Origin: Echinarachnius parma
Lineage: Eukaryota; Echinodermata; Echinoidea; Clypeasteroida; Echinarachniidae
Direction of reading: 5' to 3'
Assembly: GCA_037951105.1 (NCBI GenBank)
Contig: JBAMJV010004364.1
Location: 1 to 64,000, forward strand
DNA: 64,000 nucleotides
This document shows, piece by piece, positions 10,288 to 20,617 of the stretch (position 1 is the first letter of the stretch; every line of letters starts with the position of its first letter). The translations under genes were made by a program, and so were the position numbers. Below the pieces are notes generated by a model, which saw only the letters and a program-made list of their open reading frames with translations, had not been told where the DNA came from and ran no database searches.

Positions 10288-10548
10288 CTAGTTGTAGACG
10301 GGCCTGTTGCACATGTAAGCGCGCAGCTGGGTACAGCGTCTTGTGGTCCACTTCTGCTGTTCCAGGGCGGTGTCCCCGTTGATGCTCAGCTCGACACAGT
10401 CCTTCGAGGTCTTCCCGTCTTCCGGCGCAACATATGCGGTGGGCTGATCGGGGTTCCAGTTCTTGTACGGGCCCTGAGGTCCATCGAGCGTTTCCCACCA
10501 TGAATACCCATCACCGTTGATTTTGCGCGACAGCCCGATCCAAAATCC
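10288..10548 (-). CDS. Lectin coding exon 2 (C-terminal half of CTLD)
   Basis: Encodes residues 102-187, from GFWIGLSR to CNRPVYN and TAG at 10290-10288. The acceptor is AAACAG|GGATTT. A 106-bp hairpin of SINE sequence starts about 50 nt upstream of this acceptor in the intron. Confidence 0.88.
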   Translation of the reverse strand, partial: GFWIGLSRKINGDGYSWWETLDGPQGPYKNWNPDQPTAYVAPEDGKTSKDCVELSINGDTALEQQKWTTRRCTQLRAYMCNRPVYN

Positions 10549-13481
10549 CTGTTTTGGTTTGAAATCAAAATATACTACAGTTAGTATTAGTTCATATTTT
10601 TGATTAAAATGAGCAAAGAAAAGTAGGCTTCGCCGGGAATCGTCTAGCAATCCCGAGGTCTCGGGTTCGATTCCCGGCGAAGCCTATTTTTCTTTGCTCA
10701 TTTTTAATCATTTAAAATACAATATATCTAGTCAGTTTCTTTTATGTTTGAATGTAGATCATATTGTTAATAAATACTGTCTATTTTCTTTATTATATCA
10801 ATGTTACTCCACTAGTCACCATAATGGACGCCACACACTGAGAAATAAAGCTTCCAATTTCTTGCGAAACGCTGCTACAATAACAGCGCCATTAAATGTA
10901 CCCTAATGTCTAGTTTCTTAGACCCAAATTCTCATCAGTGGCACATCGTTAGTCTGGCCTAATAAGATAGAAACTACCAGTAACCTGTTCAACCGTTAAG
11001 CACCTGTGGACCCATTGATGGTTGTCATTTGCCACCGGAGATGTTGTAATGTTTTCCATTCATAAGCCAGTCAGTCCCTCTAGATCTACTTAGGAATCAG
11101 GACAATGTACCGGTTTAAATTCAAGTCATAGTCATGTAGTCGGTCATCATGGCCATGGGCAAAATTGCGTCCTGGATCATGCAGGCCATTATATTACTGG
11201 TGACCAGTTATTCCTTCATTGAAATGGCAAGCTGCCCGTTGTCCCAATGCCTAAGCAGAACTCGAGGGATTAACTAGAAAATGAATGGAAACAATCAGAA
11301 CATCTCCGATGGCAAATGGCAACCATCAATAGGTTCACAGGTGCAAAATTGTTTAGCAGGTAACTGGTAGTTTCTGTCTTTTTATATAGGTTTTCCCGCT
11401 CAATTTGACACTTTTTTCAATCGAATTCAATAAGGGTCATTCAAATTCACGCATTGCCGCGTAATCGTTGGTATCGGTTTTTTTTCTTCAAATTCCGAAT
11501 AAGTGCAAGCGAATTCATGCATACGCATAAGCTTTCGTGAATATACACAGGAGTTCATTTATGGGCACTCGATTTCACGAATGTGCAGCCAAATGTCAAC
11601 TTGGTGCATACAAATTAACGGTATGCCCTTTCACGAATTCGAAAGACCGAAGAGGCGCTAGCGTAAACTACATGCCAATTTGAATGACCATTAAAGAAAG
11701 GGTATGCTCTTTGTGCAAATTCGCTTGCTCCGGACGCGATTTTGAACTATTTACGAATTCGAATGCTGCTTTGGTACGGCGATCGCAAATCGCGCGAATT
11801 CGTTTGCTCCTATTATCGATTCGAATGTCACAATCGCGAAATCGAGCGGGAAAACCTATATTAGCCCAGACTAAAGTTGTGCCACTGATGAGAATTCGGG
11901 CATAATAAGCTATAAATTAGGATACGATTAATTAAAGGCGCTACTATTGTAGCAGCGTTTTGCACACAATTTGAACCTTTATTTCTCAGTGTGTGGTGTA
12001 GGTGTCGCTGTCGCGGCATGGACTGGGACTTGATTTGAAAGTGATTTGAAGGGATAGCAGTTTTCATGGTCAAACATAATTTCACTAAGATGCAAAGTAA
12101 AACTTTCAATTTATCATTACAAACTATATAACAGTCATAATTCAATGATGCTTGAATGATAGGAAGACTTAAACAAGGTTACGTTACAGGGCTGTGTTCA
12201 TTCCAAAAAGCAGCCGTTAACATAAGAGGCCCTCCAGACACCTAAAGTGTCAACCATTTTGTCATAAAAATGTGAATGTGATGTTTGGATATAATGATTA
12301 TTCAACAGAGAGTCAAAAACAAAAATATCAAAAACAATTCTAAAGCAATTTTTATACATTTTCAAAAATAGGAGGATTTGTATATGTTTTCTTGAATGAC
12401 TGACTAAATACAATTTGGTCTCCAACATTTATCAATATTGGATTTTCATATTGATATTTCAACTGTACCTGAACCAATTTTGATTAAAAAAAGTTGATAC
12501 TGTCTTAAAAATCATTCATCTTTCAAAATGTACACTTAGCTTTTCATTACCTTACAAAAAATACTTTTGCACCCTCTAAACCAAAACTAAACGTTCCCTT
12601 TAATTGTAGATTTGGACATGGTAATACAAGTCATGTAATGTATGCTGCGCAAGTGCATGGTGAATTATACCCATGGCAAAAAAAACCTAACCTTAATTGA
12701 TTTTCAATTTCAACTTTATTTTCGTATCTTATCCTAACCCTAATCCATAAGTTGGTGGCTATACGTATGTAAGTTGTGGTGGCTAGGTGTTAAACTAATC
12801 ATGCTAAGTGGCTATGGTTAGCTGTTTTTATGGCCCGTAGTCAGGATTTTTCAAAGGGGGGGGGGGGGGGGGGGAGGGTGTCCATCGCCAACAAAATTCG
12901 AGGCCGAGACCACTGGTTAAGTTGTGTATTAAAGCAGGGAGGGAGGGGGTCCGTCCAAGACCACTGGTGTAGATGGTTGAGACCGAGAAAAAGTGGATCC
13001 GGGATTGATAACAAGTGGACCCGCGACCGACATAAAAAGGACCTTTCTGATTTTGTTTTTGGGGGGGGGGGGGGTGCGTACGCACCCAACGCACCCCCTA
13101 ACTACGGGACTGCATACTTGTAGGCTACTGAATAAGCTAATACGTTTAGCAAGGCTATCATTATTATGGTATACTCACAGGCTTTTTGGTCTCGTTCTGG
13201 AAAGATGCCCAGAGATCGTAGACCGCGGCGTTCTCCTCCGCGCTCCGTATGGATACCAGGTTGGCTTCGCTGTCGGCCTGCTTGCACGCTTCCTGCGCCT
13301 CCGCCCAGTCGACCATCTGACCGTAGTAGCGGTAGCACTCATCAGTGCGGTTGCAGCATTCACCGTACGTCAGCTGGACCCAGCCTGCGGGGCAGTACAT
13401 CGACTGAGCTGCTCCGAACGTCGACCATGTCGACAGCAGACATCCGAAAGCGATGAGCAACGCTTGTTGAATCTGAGCCAT
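10288..13481 (-). CDS. Secreted C-type lectin, 187 aa, two coding exons
   Basis: The model joins 13481-13179 and 10548-10288, both in phase 0 with canonical sites (CCT|GTGAGTAT and AACAG|GGA). It starts with a signal peptide (MAQIQQALLIAFGCLLSTW) and continues as one C-type lectin domain (residues about 30-182). Cysteines are at 30, 42, 43, 49, 66, 152, 173 and 181. In long-form domains the pattern expects 66-181 and 152-173 disulfides plus an N-terminal pair. FWIGLSR is the conserved WIGL block. The calcium/sugar site departs from the usual EPN or QPD and WND: here QPT (136-138) and WTT (168-170), so classical calcium-dependent sugar binding is doubtful. N-glycosylation sequons lie at N44 and N96. 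Start choice: an upstream in-frame Met at 13523 is beyond the inferred splice acceptor (near 13498) and the signal peptide begins at 13481. Family roles are pathogen recognition or matrix binding; neither is shown here. Confidence 0.88.
10600..10708. repeat. Head-to-head hairpin made from two tRNA-SINE tails
   Basis: GAGCAAAGAAAAGTAGGCTT (left) is the near-perfect inverse of AAGCCTATTTTTCTTTGCTC (right). The arms are about 45 nt and surround a short loop with AATCCCGAGGTCTCGGGTTCG. The right half equals the tail of the tRNA-like SINEs at 31252 and 46137, including a GGTTCGATTCC B box. It lies in the lectin intron. Confidence 0.8.
10965..11384. mobile_element. Nested palindromic module 1
   Basis: GATAGAAACTACCAGTAACC and CACCTGTGGACCCATTGATGG on the left pair with CCATCAATAGGTTCACAGGTG and GGTAACTGGTAGTTTCTGTC on the right. 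Arms are about 120 bp. Confidence 0.7.
11385..11865. mobile_element. Nested palindromic module 2
   Basis: Opens TATAGGTTTTCCCGCTCAAT and closes with the inverse (ATCGAGCGGGAAAACCTATA). The interior is full of AATTCG/CGAATT words. Repeated TATA at both ends may be the target duplication. Confidence 0.7.
12006..12850. other. Lectin intron sequence without recognised features
   Basis: AT-rich DNA with no convincing exon, RNA gene or inverted repeat. Confidence 0.45.
12840..13115. mobile_element. G-run-bearing repeat with inverted GTAGT ends
   Basis: Opens CCCGTAGTCAGGATTTTTCA and closes with CCCCCTAACTACGGG. It contains G runs of 19 (12856-12874) and 14 (13061-13074) plus duplicated AAGTGGAtCC/AAGTGGACCC and GACCACTGGT words. 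Probably a degenerate MITE in the lectin intron. Confidence 0.5.
13179..13481 (-). CDS. Lectin coding exon 1 (signal peptide and N-terminal half of CTLD)
   Basis: Encodes residues 1-101, ending QNETKKP at the donor CCT|GTGAGTAT. It carries the first five cysteines and the alpha-helical ANLVSIRSAEEN block. Confidence 0.88.
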
Positions 13482-13697
13482 TTTGACCAGGTTAATTCTG
13501 TGAAGACCAAGACATGAGAACAAACTTGTGAATTATTATGAATCAAATTCCAGGTTACTTGGTTGCAGTTAAAGCAACATAACAGTATTGGGAAACGCTC
13601 CACACACAACAAAATGAAAATATGCTTTCATCACCTACCGCGTGAAGGAATATATCATAACCTATTTGTTAATATAATAATTTGGAAAAAACCTACT

Positions 13698-13975
13698 TTG
13701 AAATTGACTAATTGAGCAATAAAATGTTCGACATGAAAAAGTGTTTAACCAATATTCAATTCAAAGCGCTGATATGCACGGCAAGCAGGCTTATCGACCA
13801 ATACCCAGCCCGGCGGCGAGGGCGAATTCGGTGAATTATTTTAGGCCCAATTTCAGGGGCATACTTGCGCTGTGTTTTGAAGTTTCAATCGAAATTTCTG
13901 CATTTAACGATACTAAGTTTCAGATTTTACCACACAAGCCCTTTTAAAAATACTATTTCAACAATATTGATCATA
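13698..13975. repeat. Dispersed repeat R, copy 1
   Basis: Shares ACTTTGAAAT, GCAATAAAATGTTC, and the later CACACAAGCC and CTATTTCAAC words, in order, with 31589-31834. In both places a MITE family 2 copy lies directly beside it. Confidence 0.6.
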
Positions 13976-14278
13976 GTAATCTGTACAAACTTCACGCTGG
14001 ATATATATCTTAGGGTAATAAGCGAACATGTCAAGAACTATTCGCTTACTCATTGTAATGAATATTTACACAGTACACAGCTATAACTTTCCAATGGATA
14101 ATTTTAAAAAGTCAACGCTTTAATCAGTAAATATCCTTTTAACGAATGGGAAATTCGAAAAAAATCGAAACATGTTCCATGCTTCTATTGACTATATGAA
14201 TACAACAAGGTTTGAATGAACCGCTATAGTTTTAAGAAACATGTGACGAGTTATGACAATGTTACTTGAACCCTTTAA
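13976..14278 (-). mobile_element. MITE family 2 copy beside the lectin promoter
   Basis: Ends AATGTTACTTGAACCCTTTAA at 14278 and contains TCCAATGGATAATT, TAGAAGC-complement and GAATACAACAAGG. Lies about 65 bp below the non-coding first exon, inside the 5' UTR intron. Confidence 0.65.
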
Positions 14279-14342
14279 CGGGGTGTGGCAGATGGAAATT
14301 CGAAATGAAAGGACAATTTGAATGAAAGTGAACCATGCATAC

Positions 14343-14442
14343 CTCGATTCCGACAAAGTGAGCTTGGTTGTTATCGAAGACAAGATGGCGGCTGGAAGTG
14401 AAGCGGCAGTCGATGATACTGGTGGAGTCTTCAGCAGACACT
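14343..14442 (-). other. Non-coding first exon of the lectin gene (inferred)
   Basis: Reading the minus strand, a transcript from the initiator at 14442 would reach a donor CGAG|GTATGCATGG at 14343. A matching acceptor (TTCACAG|AATTAACC) sits 17 nt before the lectin ATG. The exon has no start codon in frame with the lectin. Inferred from signals only. Confidence 0.5.
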
Positions 14443-14475
14443 GATGTTAGAGGTCTGATTTGCAGCAGTTTTATA
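14439..14475 (-). promoter_or_regulatory. Core promoter of the lectin gene
   Basis: TATAAAA on the minus strand (14475-14469) is followed 33 nt later by TCAGTG (14444-14439), a good initiator, giving +1 near 14442. The spacing is canonical and it sits just upstream of the inferred 5' UTR exon. Confidence 0.55.
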
Positions 14476-14540
14476 GGATTTTGCGGGCACAGAAATCACA
14501 GAACCTCGAAAAAATTTATCTATCATTTACTATACATTAT

Positions 14541-14544
<4 letters not shown>

Positions 14545-14576
<32 letters not shown>
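14545..14576. repeat. (CT)n microsatellite upstream of the lectin promoter
   Basis: About 16 CT dinucleotides, roughly 70-100 bp upstream of the lectin TATA box. On the lectin strand this is a (GA)n tract. Confidence 0.9.
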
Positions 14577-14579
<3 letters not shown>

Positions 14580-15165
14580 CTACAATGTTCAAGAAGCGTC
14601 TGTATTTGCATTGTATGTAAGTAATGAATCCGCGGTAATTAAACATTTATTTTACTAATTGCAAACCATTATAATTATAGGTATTGTATGATTACTCTTT
14701 TCTATTTTTATACCAGAGAAGGTCGGAGAATGGCAGAATGGTACTAGTATTACCAAACTCTATTATCTCGTTTATCGGGCTATACGTGCATTGTTGTTGC
14801 TTCCGCTGGTATATCGGGTGTCTTGCCTTTGTTTGATTTCAAACGTGGTATTACAGTGATAAATATTTTGTGTTCATAAAATGTTTACATTAATTGATTT
14901 TGTATAATTAATCGTATTACGTTCCATAATTGACATTGTGTAATTATTCGTATTACGTTCCATTATTGATATTGTGTAGTTATTCGTTATTACGTTCCAA
15001 ATGATTCTTTGATTATCATCATTGCACATGTTGGCATAATGATTTCAGCATATTAAACCGTTGTTCAATTTATTAAAGCATCATCTTTTTTTAATTTTTT
15101 TTTTTATTAAATAGGCAGTTTCGTCGCGTCCGAGGGCTTAGCACAATTAAATGAGTCGTTACATC
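14577..15165. other. AT-rich intergenic DNA with short direct repeats
   Basis: TTATTCGTATTACGTTCCAT-like words repeat near 14910, 14942 and 14978. No gene is seen. Confidence 0.5.
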
Positions 15166-15167
15166 AT

Positions 15168-15460
15168 AATTTATAATAATATATTCGATTTATATAGCGC
15201 CTTATATGATTGATAATCATCTCTAAGCGCTTTACAATGATATCAATACCCCGAGCATATAGGATACAATGCAAAACCAGCACACATTGTGTGCACCATC
15301 TCCACTCCCTGTGGAGCATTCCTTCTAAGCGGCTCATGGGTATTGAGAAGATCGTTCACATATAGGTTTTCACCTCCTACCAGGTCCCCATGTATACACC
15401 TGGTTAGAGAGCAGCAATGTGGCCTAATGGTCTTGCTGAAGGACAAACGTGATGGGCATA
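15168..15460 (+). mobile_element. SINE-like repeat with AGCGCTTTACA motif
   Basis: Contains TATATAGCGCCTTATATGA, CTCTAAGCGCTTTACAATG, CACCATCTCCACTCCC and GGTTAGAGAGCAGCAATGTGG. Close variants occur at 25175-25440 and, shorter, at 49225-49310 and 61440-61500. This is a common metazoan dispersed repeat type by memory. Confidence 0.6.
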
Positions 15461-15590
15461 TACAATATTATATACATGGACCTACTTCCATGACCAAGCA
15501 ATGATCACAAGCTGCACAGAAGACATGGAAGAGGGACTGCAACACACGGTGGACAAACTCACCGAAGTGGTATGAAGATATGGGATGAAG

Positions 15591-15898
15591 TTAAAGGGAT
15601 CTAGTAACTTTGTTGACAAGTGCAAAAAGTGATGCGTGGTTAACAAAATATGTATTGGTGTGATCTTATAAAATGCAAGTTGATGTTCACTTACTTTATA
15701 CACGGCTAAAACGATCCCGTAGATAGTTTAACATCCGAACAGTTCGATCGTAAATATCTTTTGAACGAAATGGAAATTTGAAAAACCGAAACTTGTCCCA
15801 CGCTTTTATTATTTATATGAATACAACAAAGTATGAGAGAACCATTATAGTTCCAAGTAAGTTTTGAGGATTTGGACAACGTTACTAACTTCCTTTAA
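15591..15898. mobile_element. MITE family 2 inserted in LINE (TTAA target)
   Basis: Starts TTAAAGGGATCTAGTAACTT and ends GTTACTAACTTCCTTTAA. Removing it with one TTAA restores the LINE reading across GMK and LN. Inner words match the copies at 31835 and 39350. Confidence 0.85.
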
Positions 15899-16126
15899 AT
15901 GCTAAAAAGACCAACGTCATGAAGATAGGAAGACACAGATCCCAAGTCAAAATCACAGCGGGAGGGGAACTCCCTAGAAAAAAGTGAAACATTTCAAATA
16001 CATTGAGCGAGGATGGAAGATGCTCAGTTGAAGTTGGAACCAGAATAGCACTGGCCAAAGCCGCATTCAATAAAAGGAAAGAACTTCTCGCACGAGGTCT
16101 CGGTTTAGATGTAAAAAAAAGTATGG

Positions 16127-16683
16127 TTAAAGGGATAGTTGAGTTTTGGTATAGAGGGCACTACACAAACATTTATTTGGTGAGATAATGAAAAACTGAG
16201 TGTCAAATTCGAAAGAGCATACAATTTTAATGACAGAATAAACTTTATTTGGTCAAAATCGGTTCAGAAATGGGTTATATATACATAAACGTAACCATTT
16301 GTAATAATTATGGGGCCCCACAATTATTAGATAATTTTGAAATAGCCGTTAAAAATGTTTTTAAAATGCTTCCTCTTTTAAAAAGATTATAAAAGAGATT
16401 TTTAAATAGTTGTTGATTATCTCTCTATCTAACCACTCTATCTAATGTCAACAAAACATTGCATACTAAATTGGTTAAAACCAATGAGTGTTTAGAGTTT
16501 TGACTGCTCTTTTTGAATGATAACAGGCTTTTTACTTAGTCATTTGTAATTTTGTATTCATTTCGAGCATGGTTTAGTTATTAATATTAGTTTGTAATGG
16601 TTTTGGTTACTAAAATTCAGTTTGATCAAAACTGAACTCTCTTTACCAAAACTCAACTACCTATCCCTTTACTATCCCTTTAA
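16127..16683. mobile_element. MITE family A, copy 1 (TTAA target), inside LINE
   Basis: Ends TTAAAGGGATAGTTGAGTTT and ACTATCCCTTTAA. Removal with one TTAA joins SMV to KARSV in one frame. About 555 bp, palindromic at the ends, non-coding. Confidence 0.88.
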
Positions 16684-16901
16684 GGCACGGAGTGTACTCC
16701 TATACGAAGCTGAGACATGGGCCCTGATGAAGACAGATGTTACAAACTTGGAAGTAATACTATGTAAAATGTGGTGCAGGAAAAGGTTGCTGATGATTAG
16801 TTGGACCGATAGAGTGCGAAATGAAGATGTGCGGATGAGAGTAGGACATCAAATGTATACTTTATATCATAAATATATTTAAATATAATTAATACGTATA
16901 C

Positions 16902-17462
16902 TTAAAGGGGTAGTTCAGTTTTGGTATATAGGACGCTGCACGAAATATTTTTTTGTGAGATAATGAAAAACTCAGTGTAAAATGTGAAAGAGAAAACAAT
17001 TCTAATGACACAATAAACTTTATTTGATCAAAATCGGTTCTGAAACGGCTGAAATATCAATAAATATATCCGATCAGAATAAATCCGGGGCCCAGATTTA
17101 TTCGATGATTTAAACAAAAAACTGAAATGCTTACACTTTTTCAAAAAATTTCAAAAGAGGTTTTTAAATAGTTATTGATGATCTCTCTATTCAATCATTA
17201 TTTCAACAAAACATCACATGCATAATTTTGTATGAAAAATAGTTGAAGCCAATGTTGTTTTTTTTAGAGAGCGCCCTCTTGTGTTGTAATGGCTCTTTTT
17301 TCTTCTTCTTTTTTTAATGATAACAGGTTTTTTTACTTAGTCGTTTGTAATTTTCGATACCTTTCGAGCATGGTGGATTTATAACTATATTACTTTGTAA
17401 TGTTATTGTGCAGGTTTTGGTTACTAAAGCTCAGCCTTACCAAAACTGTACTACCCCTTTAA
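16902..17462. mobile_element. MITE family A, copy 2 (subtype GGGGTAG), inside LINE
   Basis: Starts TTAAAGGGGTAGTTCAGTTT and ends CTGTACTACCCCTTTAA. Shares the interior with the other family A copies, including CAAAATCGGTTC and TGATCTCTCTAT. Confidence 0.85.
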
Positions 17463-17610
17463 TATCATAAACAAGCGAAATCAAGCAAGGCCTACACAAT
17501 TAATACTTAGACACGCTAATCCCCTGAAAAGTGCAATAGAAGGAAGACGTGAAGGGAAAAGACCAAGAGGTAGGAAGCGGATAATGCTTCTTGACTCAGT
17601 AGCACAAGGA

Positions 17611-17942
17611 CCATAGAGTGGTGAAGTGTGACGTCATCAAAAATCTATTTTTAGAATTTTCAAATTTGAACTTCATTTTCAGAAAGAGCATCAAAAATAA
17701 TGTCCAAATGTCGAAAATCAATTTTATATGTTAAGTATTGGCTGAGATATGCCCATCCGAATGAATTTGTTTTACTTCAATGGGTAATCCGTGTTATAGT
17801 GATCTGGTTCATATAAATACTTTACATATTCAATTGATTTTCGACATTTGGACATTATTTTGTATGCTCTTTCGGAAAACGAAGCTCAAATTGAGAAATC
17901 TAAAATAGATTTGTATGACGTCATAGCTTCTGTACTCTATAA
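17611..17942. mobile_element. Palindromic MITE with GACGTCAT arms
   Basis: ATAGAGTGG...GACGTCATCAAAAATCTATTTT on the left pairs with AAAATAGATTTGTATGACGTCATAGC...ACTCTAT on the right. Inner arms (TGTCCAAATGTCGAAAATCAA) pair too. About 330 bp, lying at the 3' end of the LINE fragment. Confidence 0.75.
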
Positions 17943-18354
17943 CAGCAGATTTGAAAGAACGATCACTTAGGAGAGAAGTTTATTTTTGATGAGTTTTAAA
18001 AACCTGCCTGTATGCAGACTACTTGAAGACTACCGTGTAACTAAAAAAGAAAACATTTTTTTAAAGATATGAAGGTAATTGGAAAAAAAATATTACTTTT
18101 TGGTGTCACATTGAAGATAAATAGCCAGACTGCATAATGAATTTATTTCAGCTTATTGGGGTTTGTCAATCGTGATAATATGGTCGATTGTTTGCAGCAC
18201 ATCGTAATGCACATTGAAATCCACATTGTATTGCTACAAACAATCGATTTCGAAGCGGTCTTGCCCGAATGTTAACTTTAACAGATACGTTGTGATAATA
18301 TGGTAGATAATAAAAGCGTATATTTATTTTGTTTGTGTGTGGGGGCGTTTTCCA

Positions 18355-18445
18355 ATGCGTAGGCGAGATGCGCGGGAATATCGCGTCACCTTTACAATGC
18401 GTAGGCGAGATGCTCGGGTATTTCGCGGTCGGTCACCTTTACAAT
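18355..18445. repeat. Two tandem ~44-bp units
   Basis: CAATGCGTAGGCGAGATGC followed by CGGGnATnTCGCG and GTCACCTTTA occurs twice in tandem. Confidence 0.75.
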
Positions 18446-18567
18446 TCCACCATGCTCTAAAACAATGGCGCCACACTGAACATATCAATTTCGGATGTTG
18501 ACGCAGTAATTTCAATGGGGCTTGGAAACAAGAAACATTGTCAACATGAACAGCTGCTCACTCTTAT

Positions 18568-18665
18568 CTAAAAGTACACCCAATACAAAAGGTGCCCCAT
18601 TCACTAGCGTAAATCGCTTCATTCGAGTGAATGGAACACCTTTTGTATTGAGAGTACTTTTCACA
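18568..18665. repeat. ~95-bp hairpin
   Basis: AAAGTACACCCAATACAAAAGG pairs with CCTTTTGTATTGAGAGTACTTTT, and CATTCACT pairs with AGTGAATG. Confidence 0.7.
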
Positions 18666-18762
18666 CTGTCGCTGACTTCATGAAGAGGGCGCTGTTGCTA
18701 TATCCAGTATTTTTTATATCGATGGTATTACCTCGTCATTGTCCTTTATAAGGTTGCTTTCA

Positions 18763-19190
18763 TAGACTTGAAGAGATTAGGAGGAATAATTCTGGAAAGT
18801 TAAAGCACAATCGGGCAAGAAACAAGAAACGTATGGCTCTTTGAATATGTCCATTTATTCCTATGGGGAACTCAAATTGGCAACGCACTCTGATAAGTGT
18901 GTGGACTACTCCCCATATGTTTTGTAAAATCATAGTCACACTTTTCCATTCCCCCCAACTCATGATATGTTATGTATAAATGCATTCTACAAAACATATG
19001 TTGAACTCAAATGAAGGGTAATCATCAATTTTTAGAAAATTGAACACAATTGAAATTTTGTGTACAAAATGTATGGGGAGTAGTCCACAACTTTGCCAGA
19101 GTGCGTTGCCAATTTGAGTCACTCGAATAAATAAATGGCTTTTCTTATTTCTTGACCGATTGTGCTCAAATTTTGAGGGACTATTCATCC
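18763..19190. mobile_element. Palindromic element
   Basis: AAAGCACAATCGGGCAAGAAA, CTCAAATTGGCAACGCACTC and GTGGACTACTCCCCATA on the left are inverted on the right (TATGGGGAGTAGTCCAC, GAGTGCGTTGCCAATTTGAG, TTCTTGACCGATTGTGCT). About 420 bp and non-coding. Confidence 0.75.
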
Positions 19191-19318
19191 TATTTAGTGT
19201 CTTATAGTGCATACAACAATTTGTCTGGATTTCATAATTGTCCTTGAAGCAAATTAATCTTTGCGAAGGGGAAAGTTGGATAGAGCGTGCAGTTTGTCGC
19301 TGTTGGGCGTACGGGCAA

Positions 19319-19812
19319 GTGCGTATCTCACCGACGGAGACGTCGCCGCGACTGCCGCGACTGATCAGTCGCGGTAGTCGCGGCGACTCGGGAGACCCGA
19401 AAATGGTTTGCAATCTCACCAAGGCGAAGTCTCGGAGACGTCTCCGCGACGTATCCATGGGAGCAGGAACAAACTGTACCAAATGATAAAGAACTCAGTC
19501 ACGTGGTCTCTAAAGTGGGTCAAGCAACGTCAAGTAGTGTCGCGGAGACGTCTCCGCAACGTATCCTCTCAGTCGCCTTGGTCTCCAGTAGGTCGCGGCG
19601 ACGTCGCGGCGACGTCTCCCCAGTCGCGGACAAAATTAGTCTCCGCGACTGATGGTCGAAAATCGAACATGTTTGATTTTCCCTCGACTCCCCGGAGACC
19701 CGGCTAGTCTCCAGGAGACGTCGCGGCGACGTCGCGGAGACGTCTCCGCGACCAGCGGAGATTGAATCGCCAACTAATCGCCAACTAGTATCCAGCCCGG
19801 TGAGATACCACC
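19319..19812. mobile_element. Word-repeat element 1 (interior of GTCGCGGAGACG words)
   Basis: Ends GTATCTCACCG and, inverted, CGGTGAGATAC. The interior is an unusually GC-rich series of CGCGAC, GGAGACGTC and GTCGCGGCGAC words in both orientations. It abuts the next element. Confidence 0.65.
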
Positions 19813-20617
19813 TTTAGGGCCGGTCATACTTGCGGTAGTGGACGTAGTTGAACGTAGTGGTGGCTAACGTTGTTGATCGTAGTTGAACGAAGTTGAAGGT
19901 AGTTGAACGTACTAGCATCCGTATCGTACCGTAGTTGTCCGTGATGCTAACTTGGTATATTGGTATAACTTGGTTTAATTTTTGAACATGTTCAAAAGAG
20001 CGGTACGTTAAAGGCATCCGTAGTAATAACGTACTAAACCGAAGTTTAACGTAGTCTAACGTAGTCTAACGAAGTCTAGCGTAGTCTAACGTACTTCGTT
20101 ACGTATTTAAATATACTCTAGCGTACTCTAACGTACTTTACCGTGTACAAAACCAGCATCGACAGTCTTGATCCAGACATGTTTGAGCAAAAAAATAGAC
20201 AAATTTCACAGAACTGCTATGTTTGAAAAACAAGCGCACAATGGCCGTACCACACCACCGGCTGGCTGTTATACTCCGTGCGGGGTTGCTATTTACCGTA
20301 GTTTGACGTTCTTTAGCGTAGTCCAGCGTAGTGGCTACCACAGTCTCTCGTACTCAAGCGTAGTCAGACGTACCACTCCGTACCTGTCCGTGAGCAAGCT
20401 GTACCCACATTAGCGTAGTCTAGCGTAGTTTAATGTACTTAAACGTACTTATCCGTACCCTTCCGTGGCCAACCACCGTACCTTAACGTAATTCACCGTA
20501 GTTCCACGTTGTTCAACTTAGTTTAACCTAGTTTAACGTACTTACACCACGTCTGACCCACATTAAATTACCATACGGATCACTACGTCACCTACCGCAA
20601 GTATGACCGGCCCTTAA
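19812..20617. mobile_element. Word-repeat element 2 (interior of CGTAGT words)
   Basis: Ends AGGGCCGGTCATACTTGCGG and its inverse CCGCAAGTATGACCGGCCCT, with TTTAG on the left and TTAA on the right. Between are dozens of degenerate ACGTAGT(C/T)TA units on the left and mixed orientations on the right. Non-coding, about 800 bp. Confidence 0.8.

Larger units (their letters stand above)
10810..12005. mobile_element. Composite fold-back element with nested palindromes
   Basis: Outer arms (10810-10964 and 11866-12005) are inverted copies: CACACACTGAGAAATAAAG, GCTGCTACAATA, AATTCTCATCAGTGGCACA and TTAGTCTGG occur on both sides. Two further palindromic modules fill the middle (10965-11384 and 11385-11865). 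No coding frame. Confidence 0.75.
15483..17610 (+). pseudogene. LINE reverse transcriptase 3' fragment split by three MITEs
   Basis: Four coding blocks lie in order. 15484-15590 holds the palm motif region, reading YFHD where YADD is expected, then TEDMEEGLQHTVDKL. 15899-16126 includes TNVMKIGRH and DGRCSVEVGTRIALAKAAFN. 16684-16901 includes VLLYEAETWALMK and ISWTDRVRNEDV. 17463-17610 includes SAIEGRREGKRPRGRKR. TTAA-flanked insertions sit at each junction (15591-15898, 16127-16683, 16902-17462). The first two interrupt a codon series that resumes directly on the other side. Stops, and the missing Asp pair, make it non-functional. It is related to, but not the same as, the LINE copies at 1510 and 27715. 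Confidence 0.85.

Noticed and set aside
12993-13517. 174-codon plus-strand frame opposite the lectin exon
   Set aside because: Antisense shadow of lectin exon 1; no domain of its own.
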